DNA of 64,000 nucleotides. It comes from Cryptococcus deneoformans JEC21 (Eukaryota; Basidiomycota; Tremellomycetes; Tremellales; Cryptococcaceae). The stretch lies in NCBI RefSeq assembly GCF_000091045.1, contig NC_006685.1, positions 1,534,701 through 1,598,700 on the forward strand. Direction: 5' to 3'. Under the pieces are notes generated by a model, which saw nothing but the letters and a program-made list of their open reading frames with translations, searched no databases and was not told where the DNA came from. The position numbers were made by a program, and so were the translations under genes. Positions within the stretch are counted from its first letter, which is position 1; every line of letters starts with the position of its first letter. Of this stretch, positions 11,521 through 23,300 are shown piece after piece.

Positions 11521-12487
11521 TCACGGTTGCCTATCGCCCAAGACCCATGTTCCCACAATAGATCCTGATCCCCCTTGACCCATCTCTGGGTGCAGAATGA
11601 CTCCTCTTAAGAAGCGCTGAAGACGAGATTGCCGCTCTTCTAAAAATTTTGGGGAAAATTTGGCTGATTTTGCGCAACATAACGAAGAACATGCATCAGA
11701 GAGCAACCTCTCGTACTAGGAACGAGCAAACTCACCTATATGCATTTTCCCTGGTAAAGGAGGGATAGCTTGCCACAGATGCTGGAATATTTCATTAGCA
11801 TCAAGAGGCTGCATCCCGCCGTTCCTTGCAACTGAACCCAGCTTACATGGTATTTTATCCGAAGAGCTTTCCTCAACCTAACGAAGTCTGTGTACCGTCT
11901 TAGAATATTAAGCTTCCCGCCCTGAAGAACAACGAGCGAGATTCAGTAGTTGGCCTAGAATCCCCTACTCTCAAAGCATGCCGTCCAGACTTACATCTTT
12001 TAGTTTGATGTCAATATCGTATACTGTCCGCCGTGATGGCTTCAGCACTCGACATTCGCGATGGCCCTGCAGGAAATTTGTACCCACCTACATAAGCCCC
12101 TAGTTTGGCAACGTCTGTCCAACTCTCACCACCGACAATTTTCCAGCCTTTTATTGCTACCTCCCGAGCAAATGGGGCTTCGACTCTCTGGTCGCTTCCT
12201 TCCAAAATCTTTATCGCGGTTCTCCTTATATTGCCAGGCCTTCTCACTTCTTGTCGTTTACTCTCTTCACCGTTCTTCGTATCATTGGCCTGTCTTCCAT
12301 GCGTCGTCACTAGATCACCTGATTCAAGAGTAGTATCACATTGCTGGGAATTCTCATCTTCCAGTAGGTTATTGTAATTGAAGGAGATCTCTTCAAAAGT
12401 CAGGGACGAGTGTGATGATGCTGGAGAAGGTGGTAGTAGAATAAGGGAGCTTGATGTTGATGTCGTCGGAGGAGGGGATGGAGACAT
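11521..12487 (-). CDS. PX-domain protein, Ypt35-like
   Basis: Five exons give about 260 residues, starting at ATG 12487 (MSPSPPPTT). The first ~120 residues are Ser/Pro-rich and charged. The PX domain follows: EVAIKGWKIVGG and AYVVYDIDIKLKD (first strands), the phosphoinositide-binding RRYTDFVRLRKAL, the proline loop IPPLPGK, and FLEERQSRLQRFL (last helix). The protein ends shortly after GVILHPEMG. Order and length match fungal Ypt35, an endosomal/vacuolar PI3P-binding protein that recruits Vps13 in yeast. A short N-terminal peptide does the recruiting there; I could not confirm it here. Fold confidence is high; orthology to Ypt35 is moderate. Confidence 0.78.
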
Positions 12488-13046
12488 CTGCAAAGTTTTT
12501 CTTCACATCGGGCCTTCAAACTCCTATCTGGAAGCTTCTGAGATAACAGAAACAGATATTTTGAGCTTCTCCCAAGTAAAAATTGACAGGTGAATACGAG
12601 GCTTCTGGTACATGATCACTTCATCAATTATTAACAGCGGGCCGACGCTGTCGGTCGGGGGAGGACCGCCGACGACGACGGCAACAAATGATGGCGTCGC
12701 TCGTCGTCGGCGGTTGTGGGTAACGCCACGTGGGCCGGTGGAGGTAGCGGACTAAGCCGACAAGTAGATTTGATTCCGCTCTACTCTTCTCCCTCCGCTG
12801 CTGTTTGCGAGTCTTCGAGAAGGAAGAGCGAGAGGGCGGCTTTGACGTAAGATGTGAGAAGAAGACATGTTTTAATTTCACCTATTTAACTCTTGTTACC
12901 CTACAGTAATCCATTGAATCTATTACCCAAAACGTGGCCTGTATAATCAGCCTCAACTGAGCCTGCCCAAGTCCACGATCTTCCATCGACAGACCTCGTA
13001 ATCTCCTACAGCTAGTTTTGTCACGTTATAAAGCGTTATCTTCACG
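12488..13046. promoter_or_regulatory. Shared upstream region of the PX gene and COA6
   Basis: 559 bp lie between two divergent starts. The middle (about 12640-12740) is rich in CGTCG-type triplets, giving short dyads, but no specific site can be named. No gene was found. Confidence 0.45.
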
Positions 13047-13468
13047 ATGTTCGGATTTGGCTCCTCGTCCTCATCTCAACCTGAGATTGAAAAACCCGCC
13101 CCTAGTAGGGAAGAACGCAAGGCTTGTTGGAATTCCCGAGATATCTATTTTGGGTGTTTGGACAAGAACAAGGTCTTGCAAGCAGGTGATGAAGTCAGAA
13201 GGGATACAAAAGGGAATGTTGTCCCAGGCGGAGTTTGTTCTACGGAAAGAATGGGTTACGAAAGCAACTGTGCCAAAGCTTGGGTAAGTGAATATGCTAT
13301 CATCTATATTCTTGAGCGGGCAAGGGTTGACTAATGCAGGTCGACTACTTCAACAAACGACGGACGTTGGAGCTCAGGAGGCTGGCGACAATCGAAGCAG
13401 CGGAAAATAGTGGTAACAAGGATGCTGCCGAGGCGTGGAGATCTGTTGGGGGAGCTTCTAAACCATGA
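13047..13468 (+). CDS. COA6: Cytochrome c oxidase assembly factor 6
   Basis: Two exons (intron after KAW, 13284-13339) give about 120 residues. After a short MFGFGSSSSS leader comes ERKACWNSRDIYFGCLDKN, a CX9C pair, then CSTERMGYESNC, a CX10C pair, and VDYFNKRR. CX9C plus CX10C with the W-RD-Y-C pattern is the Coa6 signature. Coa6 works in the mitochondrial intermembrane space and helps load copper into Cox2 during complex IV assembly. Import is expected through the Mia40 pathway. It converges with UBC1; the stops are about 200 bp apart. Confidence 0.93.
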
Positions 13469-13674
13469 TCAAAGGCAGTAATGTCGATAAGTTGATGACA
13501 CAGGAGGATTAAGGGTCATCGAAGCAAATCGTTAGCATGAATCACACATCTCATTTGCTGAGTTTTGAAAGAAGAAACCATGTAAAATGCCATGCACTAC
13601 ATAATCTACCGACTAACATTGCCTCTCGTAACATACCCATGCTTAGATGTCCCAAATTTCGCGTAGACACGCTT

Positions 13675-14914
13675 CTAGTCCTGCAAAAGCTCTTCTAAAC
13701 ACTGGGAGAGATATAAGCAAAGCAAAATGTACCATGATGCCTTGGTGCTCACAGAGTTGTATGTAGCAGCATTCACGTTGTTTCCTCGATAGTTTCTCCT
13801 CCTGAGGACAGAAATCTGTGGCAGTCAGACACTTGACAGCACTTAATACTGCTAGTTACGTTACTTACAACCTTGTCTCTTGGGAAACCCATATCGATGA
13901 AAGAAACAACATGTTCCTCAGCCAATCCCGCCAACTCAGCGTCCGTAGCAACTTTTCCTCTGGCATTCTGTTGTTTATGTGCCGGGGCTTGGGCATAAGC
14001 CTGCGCCCAGTGCTTGGCTGTGTCATTGAACGAATTTCGGTCGGTGAGGTAGTGCTTTGCTACCTGCGCGTCCTGCGGATCACTGGGGATTGGCTCGCAA
14101 AGAAGTGATTGAAGCGATATAAGAGTTGACTTGAGAGTGAGTACCTAAAAAGATAATAGTTAGAATATTTATTAATCATTTTGAGCACTATATTCGCAAG
14201 CTCACTGGTGACCAGGCATCTTTGAGAATGTCTATATGATGCGTTAGCTGGAGAAAGTTTACAGTAAAACCTGGACGTACCGAGGCAAATGGCACCACTA
14301 GCGGAAGAAACATTGGGATCTGATAGGCCATCATTTCAGCCCTCTACCGGTAACTACACAAATGGCATTACTCACGGTACACCTTTCTGAATAGCAAGCG
14401 TTGTTAGCAATACAAACGAGCTAATCCAGTCTTGATCCACAATGACTTACGTTATGAACTTCATTTTCACTGGCTGAAAAGGATAGGTTTCAGGAATCTG
14501 GATGTCCTGCATAATTGCACATTATCAGAGGTTTCTCCAAAAGAACTTCGTTCGAATTTTGAAAAACGTACGACCTCGTAGTAACCTCCTTCGTAAGGTG
14601 TATCAGGCTGCAGAGAAATTAGTATATACATGGAACTATATCATAAAGCAGGCTCACAGGTCCGGGAAATGCTCCCACAAGGTGGAAGGGGTTGTCATCA
14701 ATCACTAGAACGTATCATTTAGCAAACCTTCTCTAGTAACAGTGTTGATGGGATTTACTCACTCTCAATGGCAATTCCACTGGTCTTATCTTTCGCGCAG
14801 TCTACAAGGATGCACATAAGTATGGGGAAAGCGTCGGCAGGATTTTCAGATGTTTGAATGTGTAAACAGACCTTTGATCTCCTTCTGAACTCGGCGTAAT
14901 CGTGCGTCTGACAT
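13675..14914 (-). CDS. UBC1: Ubiquitin-conjugating enzyme E2 with UBA domain (UBC1/E2-25K type)
   Basis: Eleven short exons join in phase into about 215 residues. The UBC fold reads MSDARLRRVQKEIKD, then FPGPPDTPYEGGYYEVDIQI, VYHPNVSSASG (HPN motif) and the active-site GAICLDILKDAWSP with the catalytic Cys. After SDPQDAQVAKHY a short linker leads to a C-terminal UBA domain (FIDMGFPRDK...NNVNAATYN). The E2-plus-UBA layout is specific to yeast Ubc1 and human UBE2K, which make K48-linked chains for proteasomal degradation. Several exons are tiny; the one carrying the end of KVY is about 10 nt. It is divergent from TRM10. Confidence 0.93.
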
Positions 14915-15354
14915 CTCGAATCACTGGAGAAGTACTACTTGGATTGTCGCAGGTGAAGTGTCCAGTGGGGTGATAGAGCTTGGGAAGTTATGTCAATAGA
15001 GAAGGAAGATTGTCTGCTAAGAATGGATCTCTGTGTGGAAGACGATTAGAATAAGAATGAAGTTTATTAGGTAAATTACTGTGGCGCAGATGGCACATGT
15101 CTTTCGCTGTTGGCCACCTTTCAACTGAATCCTCGGGCAGGGCCGAGCGAAGGAAGAAGAAGAATACATAACAACCTGGTGGAAGTTGAATGGGAACGTC
15201 ATCACTTTTTTTCCTATTAATTTAATTTTATAATGGAATGAAATTCCATTTGGGTTTGACGGAGGCACTGCAAGAGCGAGAACCCAACATCAACGCCAGC
15301 AGCAAAGACTTATCACCATTACACTTTGAACTTTATCGCCGATCAGAGCCAATC
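14915..15354. promoter_or_regulatory. Shared upstream region of UBC1 and TRM10
   Basis: 440 bp lie between divergent starts. An in-frame ATG at 15238 could extend TRM10 by 39 codons, but that stretch has no conserved feature. No specific site was recognised. Confidence 0.45.
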
Positions 15355-16730
15355 ATGGATATTGACGAAGAGTCTTATCTGAATGCTGGGCCCTCTGCTC
15401 CCTCAAAGATTCCTCAGGGAGGAGAAGGGGACCGGTTACAAGGAATGAGCAAAAAAGCCATGAAGAGGGCAGCTAAGCAGGTCCGTGGGTCTGTTATACA
15501 TCTGTTCCGGACTTATACAGGTATCATATAGGCCCGCCTGGAAGAAATCAAACCTTTAAAGCGCGCGGCGGAGAGAGAACGGCGTCGACAGCGTACCGCC
15601 CAACTTGCGGAAGGTTATGCCGCTGGGACACTCAGTGAAGCTGATAAGGAACTGGTTGAGCGAAGGCGCAGGGTAGAGAAAGAAAGAAAAGAAGCCCAGA
15701 GAAGGATAGAAAGTGGGGACCAGGCGAATGACTGGTTGGGAGGTGTTGTTATCGATCTAGGGTTCGACGACTTAATGACTGACCAAGTGGGTATCCCTAG
15801 AAGGGGGAAAATAACTTCCTAATGTTTTTTAGGAAATTGCCTCAATGGCTCAGCAATTGGGTTACCTTTATTCTTCCAATCGCACTGCAGAAAAGCCGGT
15901 TAGAACTGTCATTCATACGACATTCTCTCCTGCGGCATCGCCAAGGCTCTGGCAACGTATGGAAAACTTCAATTGGCACAAATGGAGCAGGTGCCATTGG
16001 TGGGAACAAGGCTTAGAGACGCTCAAGTCCCAACTGGACCCTTCAACTTCAATTTTGTCTGTTCAATCTGTAGTCAGTAAAGAGACGCAAGACAAGGCAG
16101 GGATAGATACCAAGAGTCTGCTGTCTCGTCTAACCGGACCTCAGGTCCCTGTTGACCTTCAGGCTGGCAAGCACAAGCTTGTATATCTCTCCGCGGATGC
16201 GGAAGACGAGCTCTTGAGCTTGTCCGAAGACGAGATTTATATCATTGGAGGTATTGTGGACCGAAATAGACATAAGGCAAGTCTGATCTGTTGCGTCTTG
16301 TTGTGGACTCATTTTGATCATCTTAATAGAATTTATGTCAAGGGAAAGCAGAACAACTAGGTATTCGTACGGCCAGGCTACCTATAGGCACTTTTCTAGA
16401 AATGCTTCCCACTCGAAAGGTGTTGACTGTCAATCAGGTAGGATTGTTGCTTACCTTCAAAAACGTCAGAGCTGATTCCCTCACTGTTAGGTTTTCGACA
16501 TCCTTGTCAAATACCTTCATCTAGGCGACTGGGCCGCTGCGTTTGAAGCCGTTATCCCTATCAGGAAGTACGCTCCTGGTCGTAAAACAAAAAGGGCGAA
16601 GACGGAGACAAAAAGGAACGAAAAAGAGGAGGAAGAAGTCGAGTGCACTAGTGCGGAGGGAGAAGAAGATATCGGAGTAATAGAGGAATCAGCAGAAGTT
16701 GACCCAGAGGACGTATTTTCGAACCAATAA
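15355..16730 (+). CDS. TRM10: tRNA (guanine-9) N1-methyltransferase TRM10
   Basis: Five exons give about 375 residues. A basic N-terminal region (MSKKAMKRAAKQ, KPLKRAAERERRRQR) precedes the SPOUT methyltransferase domain: VVIDLGFDDLM, MAQQLGYLYSSNR, KLVYLSADAEDEL, then YIIGGIVDRNRHK, TARLPIGTFLEM and KVLTVNQVFDIL, which are diagnostic for Trm10. The tail is acidic and lysine-rich. Trm10 methylates N1 of purine 9 in tRNAs using SAM. The intron after NRHK (16277-16329) starts with GCAAGT, not GT: a GC-AG intron, required to keep the conserved NRHKNLCQGKAEQLGI in frame. An in-frame upstream ATG exists at 15238. The gene is followed directly by the TFIIIC gene. Confidence 0.95.
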
Positions 16731-16969
16731 TGTGTCTCAATGGGGACGCGCGACCATTATGGCCATTATTATGTCCTATTTGACCTCATATGGACCATGC
16801 TAGCCATGGATGCTTAGTTGCCTTGCATGGTTCATCTTCAGAACAAGGGTTGCTAATAAAAAGTGTGATATTCTGCAATTCGGGATGGACTTCGTACAAT
16901 GCAATATTTATTGCCTGCTTTGCGTTGAGACATTATACTGAGGGCCTGTTGCGAAACGACCTGGCGCAA

Positions 16970-17050
16970 TGGTAATACGGCGCGTACTGTAAGGGCAGAG
17001 GCAAGAGCGTAATAATAATACGATGTACGTATGTACGTGCCGTATTACTA
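16970..17050. ncRNA. Candidate structured RNA: 18-bp hairpin with 45-nt loop
   Basis: Arm 16970-16987 pairs with arm 17033-17050 over 18 positions with no mismatch, if two G-U pairs are allowed on the plus strand. The loop is 45 nt. The A-box-like sequence overlaps the base of the 5' arm, and a T5 run follows the 3' arm after about 25 nt. No known RNA family (U6, tRNA, RNase P, 7SL) was recognised. It may be a Pol III transcript, a small-RNA precursor, or just an inverted repeat in DNA. Transcription is not shown. Confidence 0.35.
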
Positions 17051-17181
17051 GGAAGTGGCAGTGCGTGGTCAAGACTTTTTCGTTTGTTGCATGCTGGGAG
17101 AAGTGCGCTTTGTTTGGTCTGGGGCCAGAAGTGCCACATTGGCGTGCAAACCCAATTTCCGCTAAGAATCCGAAGGTCCCA

Positions 17182-17192
17182 AGTTCGACTCT
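17182..17192 (+). promoter_or_regulatory. B-box-like TFIIIC binding site
   Basis: AGTTCGACTCT matches the B-box consensus GGTTCGANTCC at 9 of 11 positions, including the invariant TTCGA core. It lies about 130 bp upstream of the start codon of the TFIIIC B-block subunit gene. The surrounding bases do not fold into a tRNA, so it is either a stand-alone TFIIIC site, an external B box for the upstream hairpin unit, or chance. Confidence 0.35.
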
Positions 17193-17320
17193 GGTTTGGC
17201 AACAAAATCGTCGTAAGAGTTTAATCACGAGACTTTCTATTAGTCGTTAGTTCCCATTATCCTTTGACTTCCCTGTCCAAAGCAAATAAGAACTGTTCCC
17301 CCGACAGGGGACACCCAGCT

Positions 17321-20300
17321 ATGTTGTTACATGATCTCCTGGAACAATGCTTCGAGTTCATTGCTATGGACGGTGCAATCGGTGAGTGCTTGTGACGCGT
17401 TTCGAACCTCCTCTAGAGGTACACAGCGGAGGAGTGGAGGTTGGCCACCTTGCATTCTTATCCCTGAATGGTCCTATCACCTTCTCCACATAACGGTGTT
17501 ACAACATAGCACGAATAATATAATTGCCTGTATGGACTCTCTGTGTACTAATCAAACCTCTAGGATGCCAACCGACGGCCCTACACAAACATTTATCCAA
17601 CATAAACTCCTCGTTTGACAAGTCTACTTTTGCCTATGTCTGGAAGTCACTTTGCTTTCAACCTACTATTGAAGTCATCCTCACTTCGGACCTTTTCACT
17701 GCATCCACTGGTCAGATAGCTACAGTTAAAGGAAAGAAACGGAAGTATGACGATCAGACCAATTCACACGATTTAATCAGAATTCTTTGTGAGGACGATG
17801 GAGCTCAAAGAAAGGGAGACGAAGTTTCAATCAAAGATTACGAGGCTTTAAGTGCAAAATGGGGAGACAGGCTTCGCATTAGGTGCACCGAAGACGAGAT
17901 CTACTTCCGTCTGACTGGCCAGCACGAAAGGGTAAGCTAAGCACATGTGACCAGTGGTTTGCGATGGATGAAACTAAGCTAATGTGTTCTCTTAGCTATC
18001 CAGCTTAACCGCTGACAATTTCCAAGTCCTCCAGCTGATAGCTATGACCCGTGAGAACGGGATCGCACTTATTGATCTCGACCCTTCGTCCGGTTTGGAG
18101 AAAGTGGAGAACATCCATGCTCGAGTAGATGTGCTCACCGATCTTGGTCTATGGTAAGGGCCCTGTTTACTTAATCCATGCTTTTACTGAAGGCTGTATA
18201 GCGTCAGACTGTCGCAGACTATTCGAAGCAGCATTGGCTCTATCCTTGTACACTACAAGTTCCTCCATCTCAACTCTGCCTACCTCTCGCTCTGTCGATT
18301 GAATCCTGAACTGCAAGATACTCTTCCACCCGATGTATCACTCTCCCATATGACACAGGATGAGGACGGGGACGACTTTGTAAACGACGCCGACGAAGAA
18401 GAAGACCAGTCTGTAAATAAACTTCGTCTAGGCTTTCCCCCTTTGACAGAAACGGAAGTATCATCGGGACACATAATCAGAGAGAGATTGCTGAAAGCTC
18501 TCGATCATCCCGAGCTCAAAAACCATCTTTTAAGACAAAGAGGTCTCCTATATGCATTAGTTAGTCCTTTTTTATATCTCTCATTGATTTAACTGACATT
18601 GCTTCAGGGATGGATAGGGCCCGTGGGCACCAAGCAGCGCAGGGCAGTAGAGCGCATCATTCGGGCTCTCGTTGACAGTGGAGTGGTTGAACGTGTTGCT
18701 GCTGGGAACAAAAGAATTTTGTGCATTCGCCTAACCAAATATAGGACAGAATTCGATAAAGATGTGTTAGAGATTAGCAAGGATTCAAAATGGGAAGTGC
18801 AGGAGGATCGGGATTGTTTACAAGGTTCGTGCTAACTGCATAGACGGGCGAAGGTCATCGTTCTAACCTTGTTCAAAACATAGTAATCGCTCACCGAGCG
18901 CCCTATCAATCAGCAGGCGGTATATCAATGAGTCAAGCATTGGATTATCAAGTGTTGGATCTGATCGTGCAAGCTGGTACAGATGGGATTATTAAAAATG
19001 TAAGCAGTCACAATAAGTTGCTATCTGTGACTGAACAATCTCGGCAGGATCTTTGGCGGAAACTGAACTTCATGGTATCAAGATCGTTTGACCAAGTCAT
19101 TGAGCGGGTCACGGTCACCACTACGCCAAATCATCTATGGTCTCGGATAATCATTAGGACTAGAGAGAACGAGAGCCGTGAACAAAGACATCGTTATTTC
19201 TCGATATCAAGTTTTCGCGAGGTTGCACGGCAGCTGGGTCGAGACAGCGACCTTGGTGATGCCGCTAAGGAGCCGCGAAACGTAGGAGAGTTTGCCGATA
19301 TCTCATACAGATCTCGTTATCATGGAGCTGAAGAGTACCTTCAAGTTCTTGGGGGGGCCGTTACGAAAAAGGCGATTAAAAGTCAGAAGAAAGATCCCAA
19401 AGATTTCAAGTATCAGGATTCATCCCAGAAACGCGGACGACCATCGACCACTATTATTGTTTATGATGCTCACAACGGTGAACGGAACCGTGGAATCATC
19501 GGGGCTATACCGGTCCAACCTGATCTTCCGGCTCGTTTAGTCTATGACTCCGACTCCGGGCTTGTTATGGCTCCGTCTCCTTTGTGGAGTGGGAAGGGAG
19601 CTCATCCCCCGTTTACAGAGGAGCAACGCCGAGAAGGGAAGGAGCCTGCATGGTTTGACAAGTATCCTCACGCAAAAGAACGTGCTGCACCAAGAAATTC
19701 TAAGAAAGGGAAGGGGAAAAGACGGTCAGAAGTTGGAGCGGTTGCAGATGCTTGCAGCGTCGATGATCACGAACCTAGACAAATCAAGCGAATAAAAAGC
19801 GAAGTCAACCGCAAGGAAGATATTGACAAGCAGCTGTCGACCGTCTCACCTGGACCATCAACAACGACTGCCGATCTTCATGGTGATTCCATTCGCCAAG
19901 GCCTGTCTGCTGACGAAACTTCCATTAACGCTTCCTCCTCTTCTCTTCTCAGTGTCAGGAGTCGGAAAGGGAAATTACCCAAGAACAATAGATCCGGCAC
20001 GGTTTCCGCCCCTCCTGAGGTAGATCATAGTGGTTCACCTGCCAGCGGGCCGGCTACGAAATCACAATCGTTAAATACACCTGTTGCAAGTAGTGGCTTG
20101 GTGGACGATGCTGGGCAGCGTATCCCTGTAGTTAACTCTTCTGGGCTCTCAGAGGCCTCAAATGAGTTAGCCAACACTCTCGTTAACCTGTCGAACCTCC
20201 CACAGCTAAGTGAACCATTGCCTGTATCATTGCCCGCCCCTCGTCCTGTTCTATCGGTGCACAATAGACAAGAAAAATCGTCGGGATCTCTGGAATTTGC

Positions 20301-23300
20301 AAAGGCATCCAAGAAATGTTCTGATGGTGGACCTCGTCTCACAAGGTCTTTTATTTCAACGGCCAGTCCGGTTGAGGCCGAATCTGTTATACCGTCTTTC
20401 ACCCAAGCCGAAGCTAAGATCGTTGAAGGTGATGCCAAACGGAAGAGCTCTTTAATGCCGGCGTCTGAGCAACCCTCATCAAAATTTGCTCGGCTGGTTA
20501 AGGGAAACGAAATAGCCAACGTGTCTGCGGGTGAAACGAGTTACAGTCCTGGTCAACGGGTGGGCCGGTCACTTGCACCAGCGTCGTTAGGTGCTGAGAC
20601 TGCAATGTCAACTTTATCTTCTGACGGCAACGAGGACAGGGAGGGAACGCCTTTGAAAGAGGTGCCTCCATCCACTTCATCAACTCCTCTACCAGCGAGA
20701 TTGAAAAAAGGAAAAAGTGTTGGTTCAACAAATAGGAAATCATCCAGTGAGCAGGCTCAAGGTCCGTTGTAATCCTGCGCTAATCTCTGATGTTAGCTCC
20801 TCGGGGTCTGTTAGACTTACGTGAATCCTTACAAGCGGAAGAGCTCCTACAATTCATCCATGATTTTGGAGGGATCATAGCGCAAGCTAAGATCCAGAAT
20901 GAGCATCACGCATGGACTATTAAACATTGTGGCTCTTCCCATCCTCATTCTCCCAGCAGGGCATACACAATGGACCGCACGACCATCAAGCGGGCTCTTG
21001 GAGCTCTTGACCGTCAGGGCCGGCTCAGACATATTACGACTCAGGTTGCTACCACTTTAGGAACATTTTCGTCTGTCAAGTTCTATTACCTGCCGGATCT
21101 TCCCTCTCAACAGCTTAACAACCACATTAATAGGCACAGACATGAGATCACACAGACCGGAAAGCTGTTCAGGTCGTCCGTTGCTACAGAACTTCCCCAA
21201 ACGGAGTTCTCAGATTTCCATCGTTCAGATCCTAATGGTGGCAAAGCTGCTGTTGCTTCGTTTGAACAGTCGACTGCAAAATCCAGCTCAGAAAGGAGGG
21301 ATCTCCTGCTTACTGAGAGAGATGTAGTCAGCCAACTCTATGGGTACAAATTTGGCATGTTTGTTAGAGTCCGAACTCTCCATTGCGCCATCGTCAACGC
21401 TCTTAAAACAGCCGATTCGCCTTCTATCATCTCTATTTCCCCTCGAATCTTCTCGCTTACTTTACTTTTTGAGGAGCTTCAGGCCAAAGACTGGTATGCT
21501 ATCATGCAGTATACTAAGCTCTTGGAACATATCGTGGCCTGGCTTGGGATCCCCAGCAATGGAGAGACCAAGCTCAAGGATGTTCCACCCGAGTTTAGGC
21601 CGCCTAAGGGTTTTGGCGGATCGCTTCCAAGGGACAGGATCGGAAGATTGTTGGATGTATTGGCGACTCTCAAGATCCTCACACCGCTTGTAGGTGTGGA
21701 TGACGGAAACGGCGACATCAATGTTGGTGAACAGATGTCATTCCGAGTAGCAGACTCAAGTGTTGCCCCCTACTACGTGCTGCATGATTATGCTCCGGTG
21801 TATCATGTTGCATTAGGATCTACAGCCCCGCTCTTAGGGCTACTTCCGGTCATGTCTGAAGGAGATATTAGAGCGTTCTGGGGAAAGTATAGAGAGGCTG
21901 TTCGGGATAACACACCTATGGATCTGCCCGACAAAGTCGACCACGCTTCAAGCAATCGTAACCTAATGTTCCCCAGTGTAGCCCGCATCAAAGATCTTAT
22001 CGAACTTGACCCATCTTTCCTTCGCAGAATGCAAACCCGGGCTAGGTGGGATGACAAACCTCGATTGACAACATTACAGCAGGATGCAATCAGAGGTGCG
22101 ATCGATTGGTCACGGGCTACCGTTCACATTACTTCCCCGGAAGCGCTTGAAAACTTCGCCTATGAAAACGCTCTTCCGATTTCGATCATCGAAGCTGAGC
22201 TTCAGTCGGGCCAAAAACGTGCTCGAGAGAACATAGCTCATCGTGAGGAGAGGCTGCGCGACAGCGCGCGTCGAGCCCAGGAGCGACAAGAGAGACGGCT
22301 GCGCTCATATCAAGAACGAATCGCAGGAGAAGAAGCAGCGTCACGTCAAGCCTGGGAAGAACGGATTGCAGCAAGCGCAGTGCGAAAGGGTGTGCCTTAC
22401 GATTCGGCGTTACTGGATTTCGTCAGTTCGAAAGCTCCAGTCAACATGAAGAAGGCGAATGTTACAGATGGGCTAGTGGATTATTGGGTCGGTGTATGGG
22501 AACTATGCAAGGAGATGGATGGAGAGGAGAGAGAACAACTTTTGGCACAAGGAAGAGTTGCTTTGAAGCAAAAAGGCAAGGGAACAGATAAAAAGCTGAA
22601 GAGGAAAGGGAAGGGCAAGAAAACCTCAGAAACGCATGGACAAGGTAAGGTTAATTGATCGAGTCGAGAAAAATGTTGACCATCTCTCTCCTAGACGAAG
22701 CACCAGACGTAGAGGGAACGACGACTAAAAGGAAAAACCGTTCGAAACGCAAGTGGACGACTGAAGACGACGAACTTATGCTTGATAGCGAAGCCATCAT
22801 TCGGGCTCGTTCTCGAACCAATGCTTACAAAGGCCGCGCTGCCATGTCCCAGCTTTATCCACGAATCACGGCAAGCACTTTCCGTATGCGTATTATGAAG
22901 ATTGCTGGCGAGCCCGGCAAGCTGGCATACCTAGAACGGTTGGAACAGGCGTGGTATGAACTTTGGCTCAAACATAGAGGAACTGAAGAATTGCCGGATG
23001 ATAATATCGAGAGTTCCGTGGAGTTTGACTTGAAGGCCCACATCGACTTCCTAAGAAAACACGTCGACAAGCGTACATTGTGAGTCCTAAATAGCTCCAC
23101 AAGGATGTCTACTGAATGATAACAGGAAATTACTCGCCGCTTCAACGCCCATTACATCAGGTTTCCATGCGCCAGATCTCCCCTCTGACATCCATGATCT
23201 CCACAACCAATTTGACTGGGATTATTCCAAGACCAGTAGACACACATTTGATACTGTTGCTGAATCTCTAAGTGCCGAAGAGATACGACTCAATAATTTG

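Larger units (their letters stand above)
16731..17320. other. Intergenic region between TRM10 and the TFIIIC gene
   Basis: 590 bp without a protein-coding candidate. It contains a TATA-like TATTTA (16905-16910), an A-box-like TGGCGCAATGG (16962-16972), an 18-bp inverted repeat (16970-17050), a T5 run (17076-17080) and a B-box-like element (17182-17192). It must also hold the promoter of the TFIIIC subunit gene starting at 17321. Confidence 0.6.

Noticed and set aside
17131..17202. tRNA gene around the B-box-like TTCGA
   Set aside because: Although TGCCACA and TTTGGCA could pair as an acceptor and CTAAGAA resembles an anticodon loop, the anticodon and T stems do not pair. I keep only the B-box call.
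20790..22658. A second, separate gene starting at the in-frame ATG near 20790
   Set aside because: A 36-nt intron joins the frames, and both halves fit one TFIIIC subunit; the ATG lies inside the intron.
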